A DNA stretch of 64,000 nucleotides from Chrysomallon squamiferum (GCA_012295275.1 CM022670.1:124001-188000), one strand, 5' to 3'; positions 50,769 to 64,000 are shown, counted from the stretch's first letter. Made by a program: numbers and translations. The notes: a model not told the origin generated them from the sequence alone.

Positions 50769-53700
50769 TTAAAAAATAATTTTTATTAAAGTTTTGAAAT
50801 TCTGTTATAATATAGATTCAGTTCCAATATTTTAAAGACATTAATTATAAATTTCACTTAAAAACTTTATTATTTTTAATTGTCCATAATTACAAATCAA
50901 CAAATGTCAAAAAATGAGTTCTGTTGTTTACTAGAAATTTCTTCTGTTTTGAAGTGCATAAACACACAAACTGATTTTAAATGCACAAAGATTTAACAAA
51001 TGTATGCACATGCATGAACATTCATTTTGGTTATTTCAATGATATTAAAATCGTCTTGCCTGAAGTTGTAAATTAAAAAAAAAAAAAAAAAAGATTTTTA
51101 TTACAAAATAAATTTATTTTAATGTTGGAGGTGGTCGTCATTGTAATAATTAATATGTAAATATGTACAGACGAAATTTCTAATTGTTTGGTTAACTCCT
51201 CTGCATAAAATTACTGGTGTAGAACAGGACATGATAACACATACAAAAGCAGAGAGAGGAGTAAACATACACACAGACCTTATTATATATATATGAAGTT
51301 AAGAGATGTCATGATGAAGAGAGAGAGAGAGAGATTACAAGGATAGAGCTATAATGATTAAAGAATTTATTCACTGAAATAATATTTTGAGAGTCTGTGT
51401 GTATATGAGTGTGTGTGTCTGTGTGTGTATGAGTGTGTGTGTCTGTGTGTGTATGAGTGTCTGTGTGTGTATGTTTGTGTGTGTGTGTGTTAGTGTGTGT
51501 GCTTAGTAAGGTAAGACAGTCTCACTGGTGTAGAAATGTGGAAGTAATTTATGTCACAGAGAAATAACACTGAGTACATGCATAATGGAAATAACCAACC
51601 ATGTCCAGACTATGGTGATAGATTACATAACAACAATTAGGCAAGTGAGAAATACACTGGGTGATCTATGGCCATCCTTCACCACATGGCATCTGCCCTT
51701 GGTAGTCTGTCACCCATCCCTGTTATCACTCCCTGGGGTACCATCAGCTTCTTGACAGATGCTTCTATGCAGGCAAGAGATAACTAGCCACATTTCTTAC
51801 AGAATTAGTCAGATGTTAATATACTTAGCAAGTATGTAATAACGTGGTTATCTCACAGTGCAGTAAGGTTACATAAAACTTGAAATATTGTCAGTTTATG
51901 ATGCAGTACATGGTATATCCTGGGAATCCTTAAAATAACCAACTATTCAAATGATTTTGTTCATTTCTATGTCAGTTTGTTCAGTGTTGTACATTAGAAA
52001 ACAAAACTAAACAAAACAAGAAAACAGTAAAAAATCAACAACAAAAAATCAAACAAACAAACCCAACAAGAGTATAAGGTAAAGAAGATAAGTAGAGAAA
52101 TAAATTAATTTTCATTTTCATTCTAGGATACTGAGACTCAAGGAATAACTTCTGTATTTATTTTCTATTTCATTATATAATAGTTGTCTTTTCTTTAGTT
52201 TTTTTGTTTTTGTTTTTGTTAACTTTATTTAATACCTCAACATTACATAAATTAATATTTTTTCAGAAAGTATAATGAGGTATCATATATGTTAAGATCT
52301 GAATTTTTTTTTAAAAACTTGTACTGAAACAGTTAATTATGATATAAATAATGTTGGAGTACTTTCAACCTTTGCTATTTTTTATATTTTTTTTTTCTTT
52401 CTTCTTTTAATTTTTTTATAATTAGTGTCTCAGACATTTGCCTGAATATCTGCATTTTTACAAAATCTTCAGATATTTTGGGCCATGGGGAGAGGTATTT
52501 GTTTCCTCTTTAGAACTGAATCTGTGACAATTCAAGCATTTGGATGTGATTAAACGCAGATCCTGGTTTGCATGACTGATGTCTTTAACTGCGTAATGGT
52601 TTTCACAGCACAACATGCTACTGTTACACAAAATACCATTGTTTTCTGTCTGCTGTAAGACTGTGAACATATCAAATGGATGTGAAGAGATACAACGTAT
52701 ACAGAGTGAAAGAAAAATACAGAGAAAGATAGAGAAAAAAAGAGAGAGAAATGGAGGGAAGAATGGAGAGAAAGCTAGAAATGAATAAAGATATAATATG
52801 ATTTTTGCTATATTAAAGTAATAGTTTGGCATATCAGTTTTATATTAAAATAATGTGTTTAAATCAAGCAGATTTAACATAGTGTCTGTTGTTGTTTACA
52901 TTTAATTTCTCACTCACACATACATACATGTAGAAAAACACAAACCTTTGACATACACACCTCTGTGTCTAGTGTGTGTCTACCTACACTAGTCACCCTT
53001 GTCACACTCATCACCCACCCCCCACTCAACCCCCACACAAACACACACACGCATACACCCACATAGATATGTTCTGAAAACAGAGCATCATCATATTTGA
53101 GATTAATTGAAATCACAAATTAAATTATTAATTCATCAGAATTTCCATGCTAATAATAAAACTCCCATTGGTTATTCCATAAGTAATTACTTCAGCTGAT
53201 GGCTTATGTCAAATGGAGACAGCCAGACATATTTATTAAATAGAGACTTTCTCCAGTATATATTTGATGTATTGGATTCTGTTTCTCTAACATACAGATC
53301 AGTAATTACCATCATCTCTTTGGCATTTTAAAAACTCATCTAGGTTTATAATGTACATTTCTTTCGACATTGTTCCTTAATGGCTGACTGTCTTGTGTAT
53401 TGTCAAAAACACATCTAGAACAGAGAAAAGTGTTTATTAATTTCACTTTTCACTGTATCCTTTGTATCAGTCTTTCTATACCAACTGATTAAAAATACTA
53501 ATTATCATTTCTACAGGATCATCTATTTTTAGTAGTTCTAGAATGTTATAGGCTTTTTTAATATTATTTTTAATACTCTGTTTTGTATTTTGAAAATGAC
53601 AACATTTTTTTGAGTAATATATAAATATTATTTCAGAATGAACCAACACACATTAATTACCTATTGATTTTCCTACTGTTGTTATAAGAGTATACTGTGG

Positions 53701-54599
53701 GGTTTTATGTGTATACATATATATATATATACATGTGTGTGTATTTGTACATTTCTTTTTTCTGTTGTTTTAAAACATGGATTACATTTCTTCAGTACAT
53801 ACATATTTTAATCTATAACAATATTAAACAATTATAATAACTCTGAAATTGTCTGTGCTGCAGTTTTTATTATCAGAATTCATTTTATGTGCATTTTTCC
53901 TATTAAATATATTTCATTCTGATCATATATATCAATTCTCTGTATCTGTTTTTGTTTTGTTTTTTATATATTCTTTTGGTTTATAACTTTACATATATAT
54001 ATATTTTAAATATTTATTTCATAATATATAAACAATTTTCTGCACACATATTATGACTGTATTATTAATCTCTCTATTCAACAATTATGCACCTGAGTGT
54101 ACATATATTTTCAAGCAACTTTTTCTATTCTTCTTAACTGGGGATAGATATTTTTTTACCCTCTTCTTCTTATTCCATATTTCCACTGTCAAAAGAAAAC
54201 AGCCTGCACTGATGAACAGAAGTGAATTCCAGAAGCAGTGCTGTAGTAATAATTGTTGCTTTCTCATTCTGGGCATGTTTTGACTCAAGCGTAACCCATG
54301 GCTTCATTTGGTTTGATTATGCACCCCTTTGGTCTCAAGTGGCTGGCCAAGCAGAAGAATGTGAACTGACAGTTGCTGCTTATTGGAATTTGATTCTTGA
54401 GTGCTTGCTTGAATGCGTAAGTAGTGATCTGTAAATACCCAGTTCATGCTACCTGAGAAAGGACTCTGAGGAATTTGGTGTCTGTGTGGTAATGTTAAGA
54501 AAAGCAGATTTACTTCATCATATCTCTGTTATACAAGATGACATCTAGAAACTATCGATGACAAAATCTCATCAGGTATTGTTCAAAATTCATCTATTC
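50769..54599. other. AT-rich intergenic DNA
   Basis: A run 51075-51091, GA run 51319-51334, GTGTGTATGA-type repeats 51395-51500, a complex patch at 51645-51790, AGAG-rich DNA 52720-52770 and a C/A-rich patch 53008-53055. The 124-codon minus-strand frame at 52458-52832 has no family features. Confidence 0.55.
51395..51500. repeat. GT-rich minisatellite
   Basis: Three to four copies of an approximately 30-bp unit containing TATGAGTGTGTGTGTCTGTG. Confidence 0.8.
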
Positions 54600-54619
54600 A
54601 TTCCCATAGACAGGAAAGA

Positions 54620-54700
54620 ACTACCTCGGCACACTGGTTAGAATGGGATATAGCTCACTGGTCACCCACCATAGGGAGGATTGATGCTTTCAAAGCTTAG
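54620..54700 (+). repeat. Possible tRNA-derived SINE-like remnant
   Basis: CGGCACACTGGTTAGAATG resembles the D-arm region of the 50.7 kb copy and is followed by GGGAGGATTGATGC at the box B position. More diverged than the other copies. Confidence 0.4.
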
Positions 54701-55035
54701 GAAATGATGAGCTTTGAAATCTGATTATGTAGTTTAAGTAAATACAAATAATAAGTTAATAAAATGAAATAAATTATAAGGCACACAAAAAGACCACAAT
54801 TTTATAAATTACACATTTTAATTATTAACGTGCACCACAATGGACATTAATTATGATAATACATAATTATCACCATTATTGTCTGAATCGTGTTTACCCT
54901 GAAGCCATTGATTCTCTGACATACTGGCTTCGGAGTGTTAATGGTTTTCCACTGTATTTCTATATTTGTTCCCTAACGATTTTGTTGCTAAGGTAATTAA
55001 TATGGGACCTGTCAGTGTTTCCGTCTCAGAGGGCT

Positions 55036-55104
55036 TTGTGTGTTTGATGGATTAATTTGAATTAATGAACAGGTCATTATATACAAGATAAATATTTAAC
55101 ACCA
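55036..55104. repeat. Ancient duplicated block, copy 1
   Basis: Aligns with 55720-55795 over about 70 bp: TTTGTGTGTTTGATGGATTA is identical in both, followed by matching GAATTAATGAAC and AATATTTAAC(A) in the same order. It lies at the end of a complex island starting near 54880. Confidence 0.75.
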
Positions 55105-55183
55105 AGGACAAAGTTGGTAGATGTAATTGTTTGACATGTCAACACGGTTGGTTTGAAACTAAAATAATTTTTAGTTATGACAA

Positions 55184-55280
55184 AGAGAGACAGACAGACA
55201 CAGAGATGGATAGACAGACAGGCAGACATAGGGATGGATAGACAGACAGGCAGACATAGAGATGGATAGACACACAGAGA
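55184..55280. repeat. GACA/GGATAGACA tandem repeat
   Basis: About three copies of a 34-bp unit containing GATGGATAGACAGACAGGCA between the two copies of the duplicated block. Minus-strand frames with repeats such as CLSIPMSA arise from it. Confidence 0.85.
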
Positions 55281-55719
55281 CATAATATATGGAGTGAGAG
55301 AGAAAGAGAGAAAAGAAAACATCACAAAAGTGATAACAGGAGAGAGAGTGAGAAAGAGTCCAGGAATAATGCATCTACAAAGCAAATTAAAAATGACTAA
55401 CTGTGTATATTACAAACCACAGTAATGTGACTTTATTTCAAACAGGCATCTGTTTAGTTATGTATTCGACTCTTACAAATGGTTTTGTATTAAATGCTCA
55501 AATATAAAATACAGTCCATTGTTAAATCAAACAAACTCATTTAATACATTTTATTTTGATTAATATTTTTTTCACCTTCATGTAAACCTCAAAGAAACTT
55601 CCATTCAAAAACAAGCATCCTGTAACATCTGACATCACATTTCATTAGTGGATTGTGGCCATTTTAAATGAGCTTCATTCCACTGTGGGATATAACGTAC
55701 ACATCTCTGAGAGCTTCTC

Positions 55720-55795
55720 TTTGTGTGTTTGATGGATTAATCTGAATTAATGAACTGGCCATTATGCATATAGCATAAAATATTTAACAGCAAAA
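55720..55795. repeat. Ancient duplicated block, copy 2
   Basis: Second copy of the block at 55036-55104, about 685 bp further on and in the same orientation, with substitutions and a small insertion. Confidence 0.75.
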
Positions 55796-55914
55796 CAAAA
55801 CAAAAGTCAATAAACTAATTGTGTAATTGGTTGCCATGTAATATCAAAATTAAAAAGAAATCCAGAGAGGGTCAGAGGGAGAAAAATGGAAGATATTTGG
55901 ATGAGATATAAAAT

Positions 55915-55990
55915 ACTACTACTACTACTACTACTACTACTAATAATTTTAATAATAATTTTAATAATAATAATAATAACAACAACAATA
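55915..55990. repeat. ACT and AAT/ACA trinucleotide run
   Basis: About nine ACT units followed by TAATAATTT and AATAACAAC units. Confidence 0.9.
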
Positions 55991-56035
55991 AAATTTACAT
56001 GATTTTATTTGGGGTTGTTTTTTTTTTTTTTCTCT

Positions 56036-56224
56036 TTATCTAAACTTTTTTATTTTTTTGTATGCTGCTGAAGCCATCCTTCCATAATCATACACTTCTG
56101 TGTTTTTCACAATCACAAACGGCTTTCTTTCATTTAAAATTTTTTGGAATTTAAGATAATTATACCCATGAAATGCAGGTTTTGTTGAAGAAGGTACTTT
56201 GAATATAAATTTAATCATCTCCAC
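56036..56224 (-). pseudogene. Unrecognised open frame followed by an A-rich tail (possible retrocopy)
   Basis: A frame of about 62 codons (no ATG at the first position; open from about 56236) with protein-like composition, for example FVIVKNTEVYDYGRMASAAY, ending in TAA. On this strand the stop is followed within about 10 bp by an A run of 14, and an AATAAA lies about 20 bp before that run. Stop, signal and A tail in this order suggest the 3' end of a reverse-transcribed sequence. I do not recognise the protein, and the A run could be coincidental. Confidence 0.25.
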
Positions 56225-56744
56225 AAAAGGTACACATATTTCACTGATTCACACTCATGCAAAAGGCATGATTTAACAGTGGAATAGTTTGAACATGTAG
56301 TCAGTCTCTTTTAATCCCAGCACTGACCTTGAACTGGTTTCAAAGCACTTGACACTGGCTGAACATTGTAATGTTTACAGCATGTGTGATTACACAAAGA
56401 GTTATATCACAGTTTTTGTCTTGAAGCTGGGTGGACAATAAATTCCTGTATAACACACAGAGCTGTGATGTATTAACTACATGTTGATGAGCTGATTGTT
56501 TTCCACTGTCCACTGTAAAATGGCAACATAAGAACTGTTGACAAGAGCTCCAATGGGTCTCTTGCCCACTACTTATGTAACCATGGATGCCAGCTGGTGT
56601 CCACTTGTCCGTTCAATAACCTGCCAAGTTCTGAGTGCTGATACTACAGTATCAAGTGTATCTGTTATTACATAAACTAGTGATAACCTCATTAGAGTTC
56701 CCAGAGTCCAGTGTTTGTCCATAGATTACACCAGCTGCTGGGTT
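56225..56744. other. Non-coding, moderately complex DNA
   Basis: Non-repetitive, less AT-rich DNA up to the tandem array at 56745. No open frame of note. Confidence 0.4.
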
Positions 56745-57035
56745 TTTTCTCATTGTACAGTGGTCAGGGGTCAAGGGTTATTTGTACTTAACATTCAATA
56801 TTTGCTATTGTCCAGTGGTCAGTTGTATATAATATTCAGTATTTCTCATTGTCCAATGGTCAGTATGTATGTTATATTCAATCTCTTTGATTGTCTAGTG
56901 GTCAGAGGTATATAACATTCTATGTTTTTGATTGTGCTGTAGCCAGATAAAGTACTGTATTCAGTGTTTGGTAGTCCAGTGATCTGTCCTGAGTGATAAT
57001 GTTTCAGACTGTCCAGTGTTTGTAGGTAATGTTCA
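56745..57035. repeat. Degenerate minisatellite of about 45-55 bp unit
   Basis: Six or so diverged copies, each containing a form of ATTGTCCAGTGGTCAG followed by GTATATAA(C/T)ATTCA. Clearest copies start near 56752, 56811, 56849, 56892; later copies (56970-57030) are weaker. Confidence 0.75.
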
Positions 57036-57979
57036 GGTTTTTACTTTAAGAGAACTGTTCGAGCATGCCTGACGTGGGTACAGTACAGCCTTGCTATCAG
57101 ACTACAATGAAAAGGTAGTTTTGATTAATACAGAAATGCAATATTCACCAGCAATAGATCAGAAAATTGTTCAAGCATGCCTAGCAGTGTCAGGAATTCA
57201 GCAGGGAGTTAACATGTAATTCTAATACTCTATTGAGACATGATGATTAATGCATATTATGTAGTATTATGGGGCTGTAGTATTAATGCATTATCAGCAT
57301 TAAGTGATTCAAAATGCTGTTAAACACTGGGGCATGCTCTTGGGATTTCTTGGGATTTTTTAGGTGTTTTTTTAAAGTTCTGCTGCCAACAGGTAACAGA
57401 TATTTTACTTCCTTTTTGATAAATTATGATTAATACATGATGCAATGGGCATTTATTTTATTTTATTTAGGTGTTTTTTGGTTTTTTTTAATTAATATAT
57501 TTTTTTTTTTTTTATTTAGGTTTTCTTTTATTATTAATGTTTTTTTTTTTTTATTTAATTTTTTTATTATATTAATTATTATTATTATTATTATTATCAT
57601 TATTATTATTATTTTTGTTTTGTTTTGTTTTGTTTTTTTTGTTTGAGGGGGTGGAAGGGCTTTGTCAAAACTTATAATATTTTTTATTTTCCCTCAGAAA
57701 TAATCTTTCTCCGATTTCAAAAACAACTTCCAGTTAATTAACGATTTTCGTTTGTTGGTATTCTCAAAGTATCAAGTTTAGAGTATTAGCTGAAAATTAA
57801 TATCCACTATCGTGACTACATACCCAAACGGTTTCCATGTAGAAAATAAATTAAGAAGTGCTATCGATCTGGCATAGAAAGGTTTCCTTCTGTCCTTGTA
57901 TCAATATACTAACAACTACATTTGAACTGTTTGAATCTCATCTTAATGTCAGTATCAAGTGTACTTCAAATAGCCATGT
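57036..57979. other. Intergenic DNA with a T-rich block
   Basis: T-rich and ATT-repeat sequence at 57460-57640. The rest is unremarkable. No gene. Confidence 0.6.
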
Positions 57980-58330
57980 GCTGTTATAGTAATTCCTTTC
58001 TGTGATATTTATTTATACGGCCGGTCACTGATCAATAGCAAGTGAAGGCCGCCACCTACTGGAGCGTGCTTCAAACTGTCATGCGAGACCCTTCCTGTTG
58101 ATTACGTGAGCCGACATGACAGCCTGGCGTCTACGAGAATGAGGTGTAATAATAAGGTATCGCCCGTTATCCGTAATCATTCATACGGACGCACTTTGTT
58201 TTTAATAAGAAGTCAGAATCGTGCGCTCTTACTTCATTATTGTTATGACATTTGACATTATTTCCAGACTCGTTTCTCATTACGTTTTTCCACACTAGGT
58301 GGGAAATAAGAGAATTGCTCCTACAATGAC
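57980..58330. other. CpG-containing complex island with a CTCF-type site
   Basis: Markedly less AT-rich than the surroundings, with many CpGs and no open frame. It contains the CTCF-like motif described separately. Candidate insulator, enhancer or promoter. Confidence 0.45.
58049..58062 (-). promoter_or_regulatory. Exact CTCF core consensus match
   Basis: On the minus strand CCAGTAGGTGGCGG fits the bilaterian CTCF core CCASYAGRKGGCRS at all 14 positions. With even base composition such a match is expected about once in four million positions, so roughly 0.03 times by chance over both strands of this window. Occupancy is not shown. Confidence 0.55.
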
Positions 58331-58371
58331 ACTGCCAATTATTTATATATAAGCAATGTAATGATATAATA

Positions 58372-58382
58372 ATAATAATAAT

Positions 58383-58442
<60 letters not shown>

Positions 58443-58449
58443 AATAATA
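58372..58449. repeat. (CAA)n microsatellite flanked by AAT units
   Basis: About 19 ACA/CAA units at 58383-58440 between short AAT runs. Confidence 0.97.
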
Positions 58450-60128
<1,679 letters not shown>

Positions 60129-60828
60129 GTTATAATGATTACCCATAAACCTTAAAAATCTAATTCCATCACACTCTACATTTAAAAATCAAAATTTTAT
60201 TCACATACTATCAGCAGAACATCTTCAGCATTTTATTGCATGTTCAGGAAATTAGTCTATTGAATTTTCAGACCCATTAGCTCAATTTAGTTTTGTTCAT
60301 TTGTTTGAAAATATTGAGTACTTTATCTTTGTTCAGAAATTGTTCTTATCAGGTGAATCTGCCCCAAATAATTCAATAATCACTGAAATACTTTTTTCTT
60401 TTTCTGCTGCACTAACAATGCAGACATTCTCTTCCTGTAATTCAAAGTGTGGATAAAAAAGTTTGATTTTATTATAGATAATAAAAAATGAATATACATA
60501 TTGATCAATTTATTTACATTTTATTTTTGTTCTGTGTTTTAGAATAACCCCCCCCCAGGAAAACATTATTATGTTATATTATTATATGATTGCTTGATGT
60601 CTGGGATGGAAAATATATGTATATTCATCAGCTTTATGCTTGTAAAAAAAAAACTTGCATATTTATATTAATAAAATAATGCACATGTACATACAGATTT
60701 GCATTCAGAAATAAAAACATGCATACATATACACTGACAAAGAAAATAAAAATATTTTCTTCATTTGAATTCTTATGAATTACTTTTAAAGCAAATCAAA
60801 ATCTTTAACCTTTGAAGTCAAGCTACCA

Positions 60829-60885
60829 TGGCCAGCTGTTAAGCTTTGACCTTAAGATGGGTAGATAATGGGATCAAATCTTTGT
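60829..60885 (+). repeat. tRNA-derived SINE-like remnant
   Basis: Degenerate box A region ATGGCCAGCTGTTAAGC (60829-60845) and a good box B-like GGGATCAAATC (60870-60880) at 41 bp spacing. Confidence 0.5.
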
Positions 60886-61104
60886 TCTGACTCCAGATAT
60901 CTCTGCCTGATATTCTAAAATGCTAATTGACCAAGAAAAACATGCTTGAACTTTTAGAATAAATATATTTAAAATGATTAAGTAATAATATTTTAAATTG
61001 GTTAAAAAAAATTCTTTAGTATTATTATTATTTTTTTTTTTTTCCTCTACTTATTTAACTGTTGAACCAGAAACTGTAACTGGAAATAAGCAGATGACAC
61101 AGCA

Positions 61105-61165
61105 TGGAGAGTCGAACTCATTACCATTGATTCACAGGTCATGATTCTAATCACCAAGTTACATC
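61105..61165 (-). repeat. tRNA-derived SINE-like copy
   Basis: On the minus strand TAACTTGGTGATTAGAATC (61161-61143) resembles a box A and D-arm, and GAGTTCGACTC (61119-61109) is a near-consensus box B. Spacing is 42 bp. Confidence 0.62.
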
Positions 61166-61489
61166 AACTCCCACACACCTCAGGAACAAGTTATAAAAAT
61201 TATATTTCATCCATTTCATATCCGGAATTATAAAAAGAAAATGTATGGGGAAAACAAAATAATAATAAAAAAGGGGGAACTGTATTAGGGTCAATTGATT
61301 TTACGTCTTGTTGAAATGTGAGAATGCTTCCAGGAATTACTTGTCTTGCTTCTGAAAGAGAAAACTGCTATTTGTGCCTATGTTTGGTCAGCCTGACTTT
61401 GAAATCAGTCATGTTTGATGTGTAATTGGAGTCATTTCCCTTGAGATACGAGCAACAGGAACCATTACTCATGAGTGAACTGTGAAAGA

Positions 61490-61775
61490 TCTTTAGAGTC
61501 ACGGTACTCATCATCTGAGTTTATCATCTCAAAGTTCATCATACCTATGTTAATCATCTCTGAATACAATATCCTTGAGTTTTATCTGTGAGTTCATCAT
61601 CATTTTACAGTTTCTGTGTTCATCATCTCCCAGTCCATCATCTTTGAGTTTTATCATCGGGTGACTTCCTTTTCTTTGAATTTTATCTAAATTCATCATC
61701 AGATTTGATCATCTTTATCATTTAAGTGTATATATTTTTATCAATATTATAATCTCTGAATTCATCATCTGTTTT
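61490..61775. repeat. Degenerate TTCATCATCT-type minisatellite
   Basis: About ten diverged copies of a roughly 20-30 bp unit built from (T)TCATCATCT and TGAGTT(TTATC). Confidence 0.7.
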
Positions 61776-63099
61776 GTCATTTGTGATTCATCTAGATTAG
61801 TGACAGGTTGAAGCGTTGTTGTTTTAATTCCAGTTTTAATCAGCTGAGCACCACTGGTCCTGTTTACACATTTCACCTCTCTACATGATGTCTGTCTGCC
61901 ACTGATCTCTGTCTCCAACAAAAATTTCTATTACTCATCTTCAATTTCCAGACATTGTATACATTTGTATACTTCTGTATAACTGTTTTACTTGTTTGAA
62001 AGTGAGAGCAATCTTTGCTAACAATAAAGTAAGACAAAAATGTGACAAGCCTGCAAAGAAATTTAGAGCTGACATTTTCCCTTCTTTCTCATGTATTCAA
62101 AACATCACGTCCTGCATAGAAATGTACACAAATCTGACAGATTGATTGCCAAAGATTCATTCAGTCAGATGTAGGTAAACCTGAAAGGTTTGTCTACATA
62201 CTAAAAGTATTTCACTCAACAATGCTGTTTTGAATTGCAAAGATATATTTGAGGAATGTTATCAGGCCATCAAATGTGCAGATACAACCCTTTAAAAATG
62301 ATAATAAAAACAAAAGTAGATGAACGATATTTCATTTAAATGAATTTTTTACCATCAGCATATTAAATTGTATGGATTAGTTATTGTCTTCTATATTAGC
62401 AAATAGAGGGAAAACCTGTTGTATTTAATTTGCAAGGAATTTTTTTTTGTCAAACTAATTTTGAAATGTGATGTGTGGTTTATTATTAGCATACGTGTAC
62501 ACATTCACAACTCAAATGACAAATACTGCAGCAAGATATTACTAGATATTTTAAAAGACACTGATGTTTCTTTGAAGAATCATTTTGTGTTTTTATTACA
62601 ATAACAGTCAATTTGAAATGGATGATCAAAATGTTATCTGAGTTTTATTGTGGAGATTCTTGTCTGGGTTTATTTTAAGTTTTTTTTTTCTTTCAAGTTT
62701 TATTATTTTAGTGTTTTTCTTTTATCTCTTGTTTTCTTGTTTATCTAAAATTTCTACAGCTATTACCTGACAATACAGGAATTGTAAGATACATTTAATG
62801 TATTTTACACAATGAGAATTTTATGCATTCCAAAGCTTTTTGAAAATATTTAATTATTAAGTTTATCATTAACATCATCACCATGATCATTATTATTATT
62901 TGTTTTAATTTATTTATTTTATCAGTTAGTTGTTTGGATTCTATTTTTCTAACATATCATTTTATTTAATCTTGATATTTTTCCTTTGAGGATAGTACCC
63001 CATTGTACCCCAGTATCCAGTGAGCATTCTGTAACACATAGTTTTTATTATTTATTATTATTATTATTATTTTAATGCTGGTTTCCTGAGTTGTATTTA
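61776..63099. other. AT-rich intergenic DNA, no gene found
   Basis: Moderately complex at 61800-62270, then AT-rich with an ATT run at 63050-63073. No coding evidence. Confidence 0.55.
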
Positions 63100-63400
63100 T
63101 AACACTGACAACCGGAGTCGAGAGATCTCACAGTTGAAAACAATTTTAACACCCGCTGGACAAGTCCGATGACAGAATCAGTAAAACATGTTATCACTTT
63201 TCAACCGGAAATTCCTATTACTCAACTTTAATTTCCGGACAATGATGTTTTATCTCCCCATTGAAGTTTTATCTAGCGAGTTTTATGTGTCTGATAGCGA
63301 CTAGTGGGGAAATCCATCATATATTTTCATGTCAGAGGTTAAGCTCTTTGTCAATACAGGAGCAGTGGCGGTGTTTATAGATAAGATCTGAGGTACACTT
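63100..63400. other. Complex island near the right edge with an inverted repeat
   Basis: Less AT-rich and CpG-containing, without an open frame. It contains the 9-bp inverted repeat at 63205-63238. Confidence 0.35.
63205..63238. repeat. Perfect 9-bp inverted repeat (CCGGAAATT ... AATTTCCGG)
   Basis: The arms 63205-63213 and 63230-63238 are exact reverse complements around a 16-base loop. CCGGAA is also an ETS-family core, so this could equally be two divergent ETS-like sites. Confidence 0.7.
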
Positions 63401-64000
63401 AGCTGACGTTCCCATCTTTTGTTTCCTGTGTTGAGGAATAGTGTAGCAGGTTTGTGAGTGGGTGTGGGGGTGGCGAGAGTATATTCGTGGGTGTGGGTAG
63501 TTTGCTCTCAAAATGTTTCATTTGGCAGAGCCATTCTGTGTTTGCTTGTGTAAAGATCAGTCTAAACATATCTTGTAATAGCATTCTAGTATGTTTAAAT
63601 ATAATAACAACAACAACAACAATAGCTAATAATAATGACAATGGTAAAGAAAGCAAATAATAATAATGTAGTAGGAAGCTAAGTATAATTTTAAGCTGTG
63701 TGAAAGCAAAGTAAAGTACATTTACATTATATTAGCATGGTACATTGAGCAGAACATGAATACAAACTTAGAACTTAATTGAATGTCATGCATATCTGAA
63801 AAATCTAATGCTAATGGAAGTTTGGGGATTTTTTTCATGGTACACTAACTTGAGAAACATTTTGATTTATATTTTAATACAAGGACAGATCTAGGATTTC
63901 AGAAAGGGGGTAAAAGGATATATTTTATTATTTTAAAAATTATTAGGTCACAAAAAAGGGATATATTGTCTTTTTGTCCATCCTTAGAATAAATAACTAA
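63401..64000. other. AT-rich DNA at window end
   Basis: GGTGTGGG-rich patch at 63457-63500 and ACA/AAT units at 63606-63665. No gene supported. Confidence 0.55.

Noticed and set aside
52458-52832. 124-codon minus-strand frame
   Set aside because: The N-terminal part comes from AG-rich low-complexity DNA and the rest has no recognisable domain or splice partner.

Overview
This window is eukaryotic, probably from a marine invertebrate. The genes are split by GT-AG introns, the DNA is strongly AT-rich, and it is crowded with microsatellites (TG, CT, AAT, CAA, ACAT), homopolymer runs, minisatellites and decayed tRNA-derived SINE-like copies. There is no operon structure, Shine-Dalgarno signal or prophage-like block. 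The only protein-coding gene I can identify with confidence encodes a kinesin-2 motor subunit closest to animal KIF3A. The repeat landscape fits a lophotrochozoan, a mollusc being plausible, but the clade is an inference and not proven by the sequence.

Layout. Positions 1-1588: 3' untranslated region and downstream flank. Positions 1589-12821, minus strand: a complete KIF3A gene of 17 coding exons, 2091 nt of CDS and a predicted 696 residues. All exon phases join cleanly, from a two-codon first exon to a short last exon that restores the conserved ...DSLLQ C-terminus. Positions 12822 to about 13060: probable promoter with a CCAAT box. From about 13 kb to 64 kb I find no further recognisable gene. 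This 51 kb is a gene desert made of AT-rich filler, a 1.5 kb minisatellite with a 27-bp unit (29.7-31.2 kb), a TG tract of about 345 bp (31.57-31.92 kb), a 36-bp minisatellite (46.36-46.72 kb), a CT tract of about 120 bp (60.0 kb), other tandem arrays (56.7-57.0 and 61.5-61.8 kb), and at least eight dispersed tRNA-like elements.

Set into the desert are islands of higher-complexity, less AT-rich sequence without convincing open frames: 13.69-13.98, 16.06-16.48, 21.38-21.92, 26.26-27.14, 34.80-35.11, 36.88-37.16, 41.08-41.33, 42.00-42.70, 43.55-44.00, 54.88-55.10 with 55.66-55.80, 57.98-58.33 and 63.10-63.40 kb. They look like candidate conserved non-coding elements. One (57.98-58.33 kb) holds an exact 14-bp match to the CTCF core consensus, and another (42.0-42.7 kb) holds a consensus kappa-B site. 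My reading, which is inference, is that KIF3A sits beside a large regulatory landscape belonging to a gene outside the window. No unmistakable new biological system was seen; the most promising leads are the SINE-like family, the islands with the CTCF-type site, and the higher-order structure of the 27-bp minisatellite.
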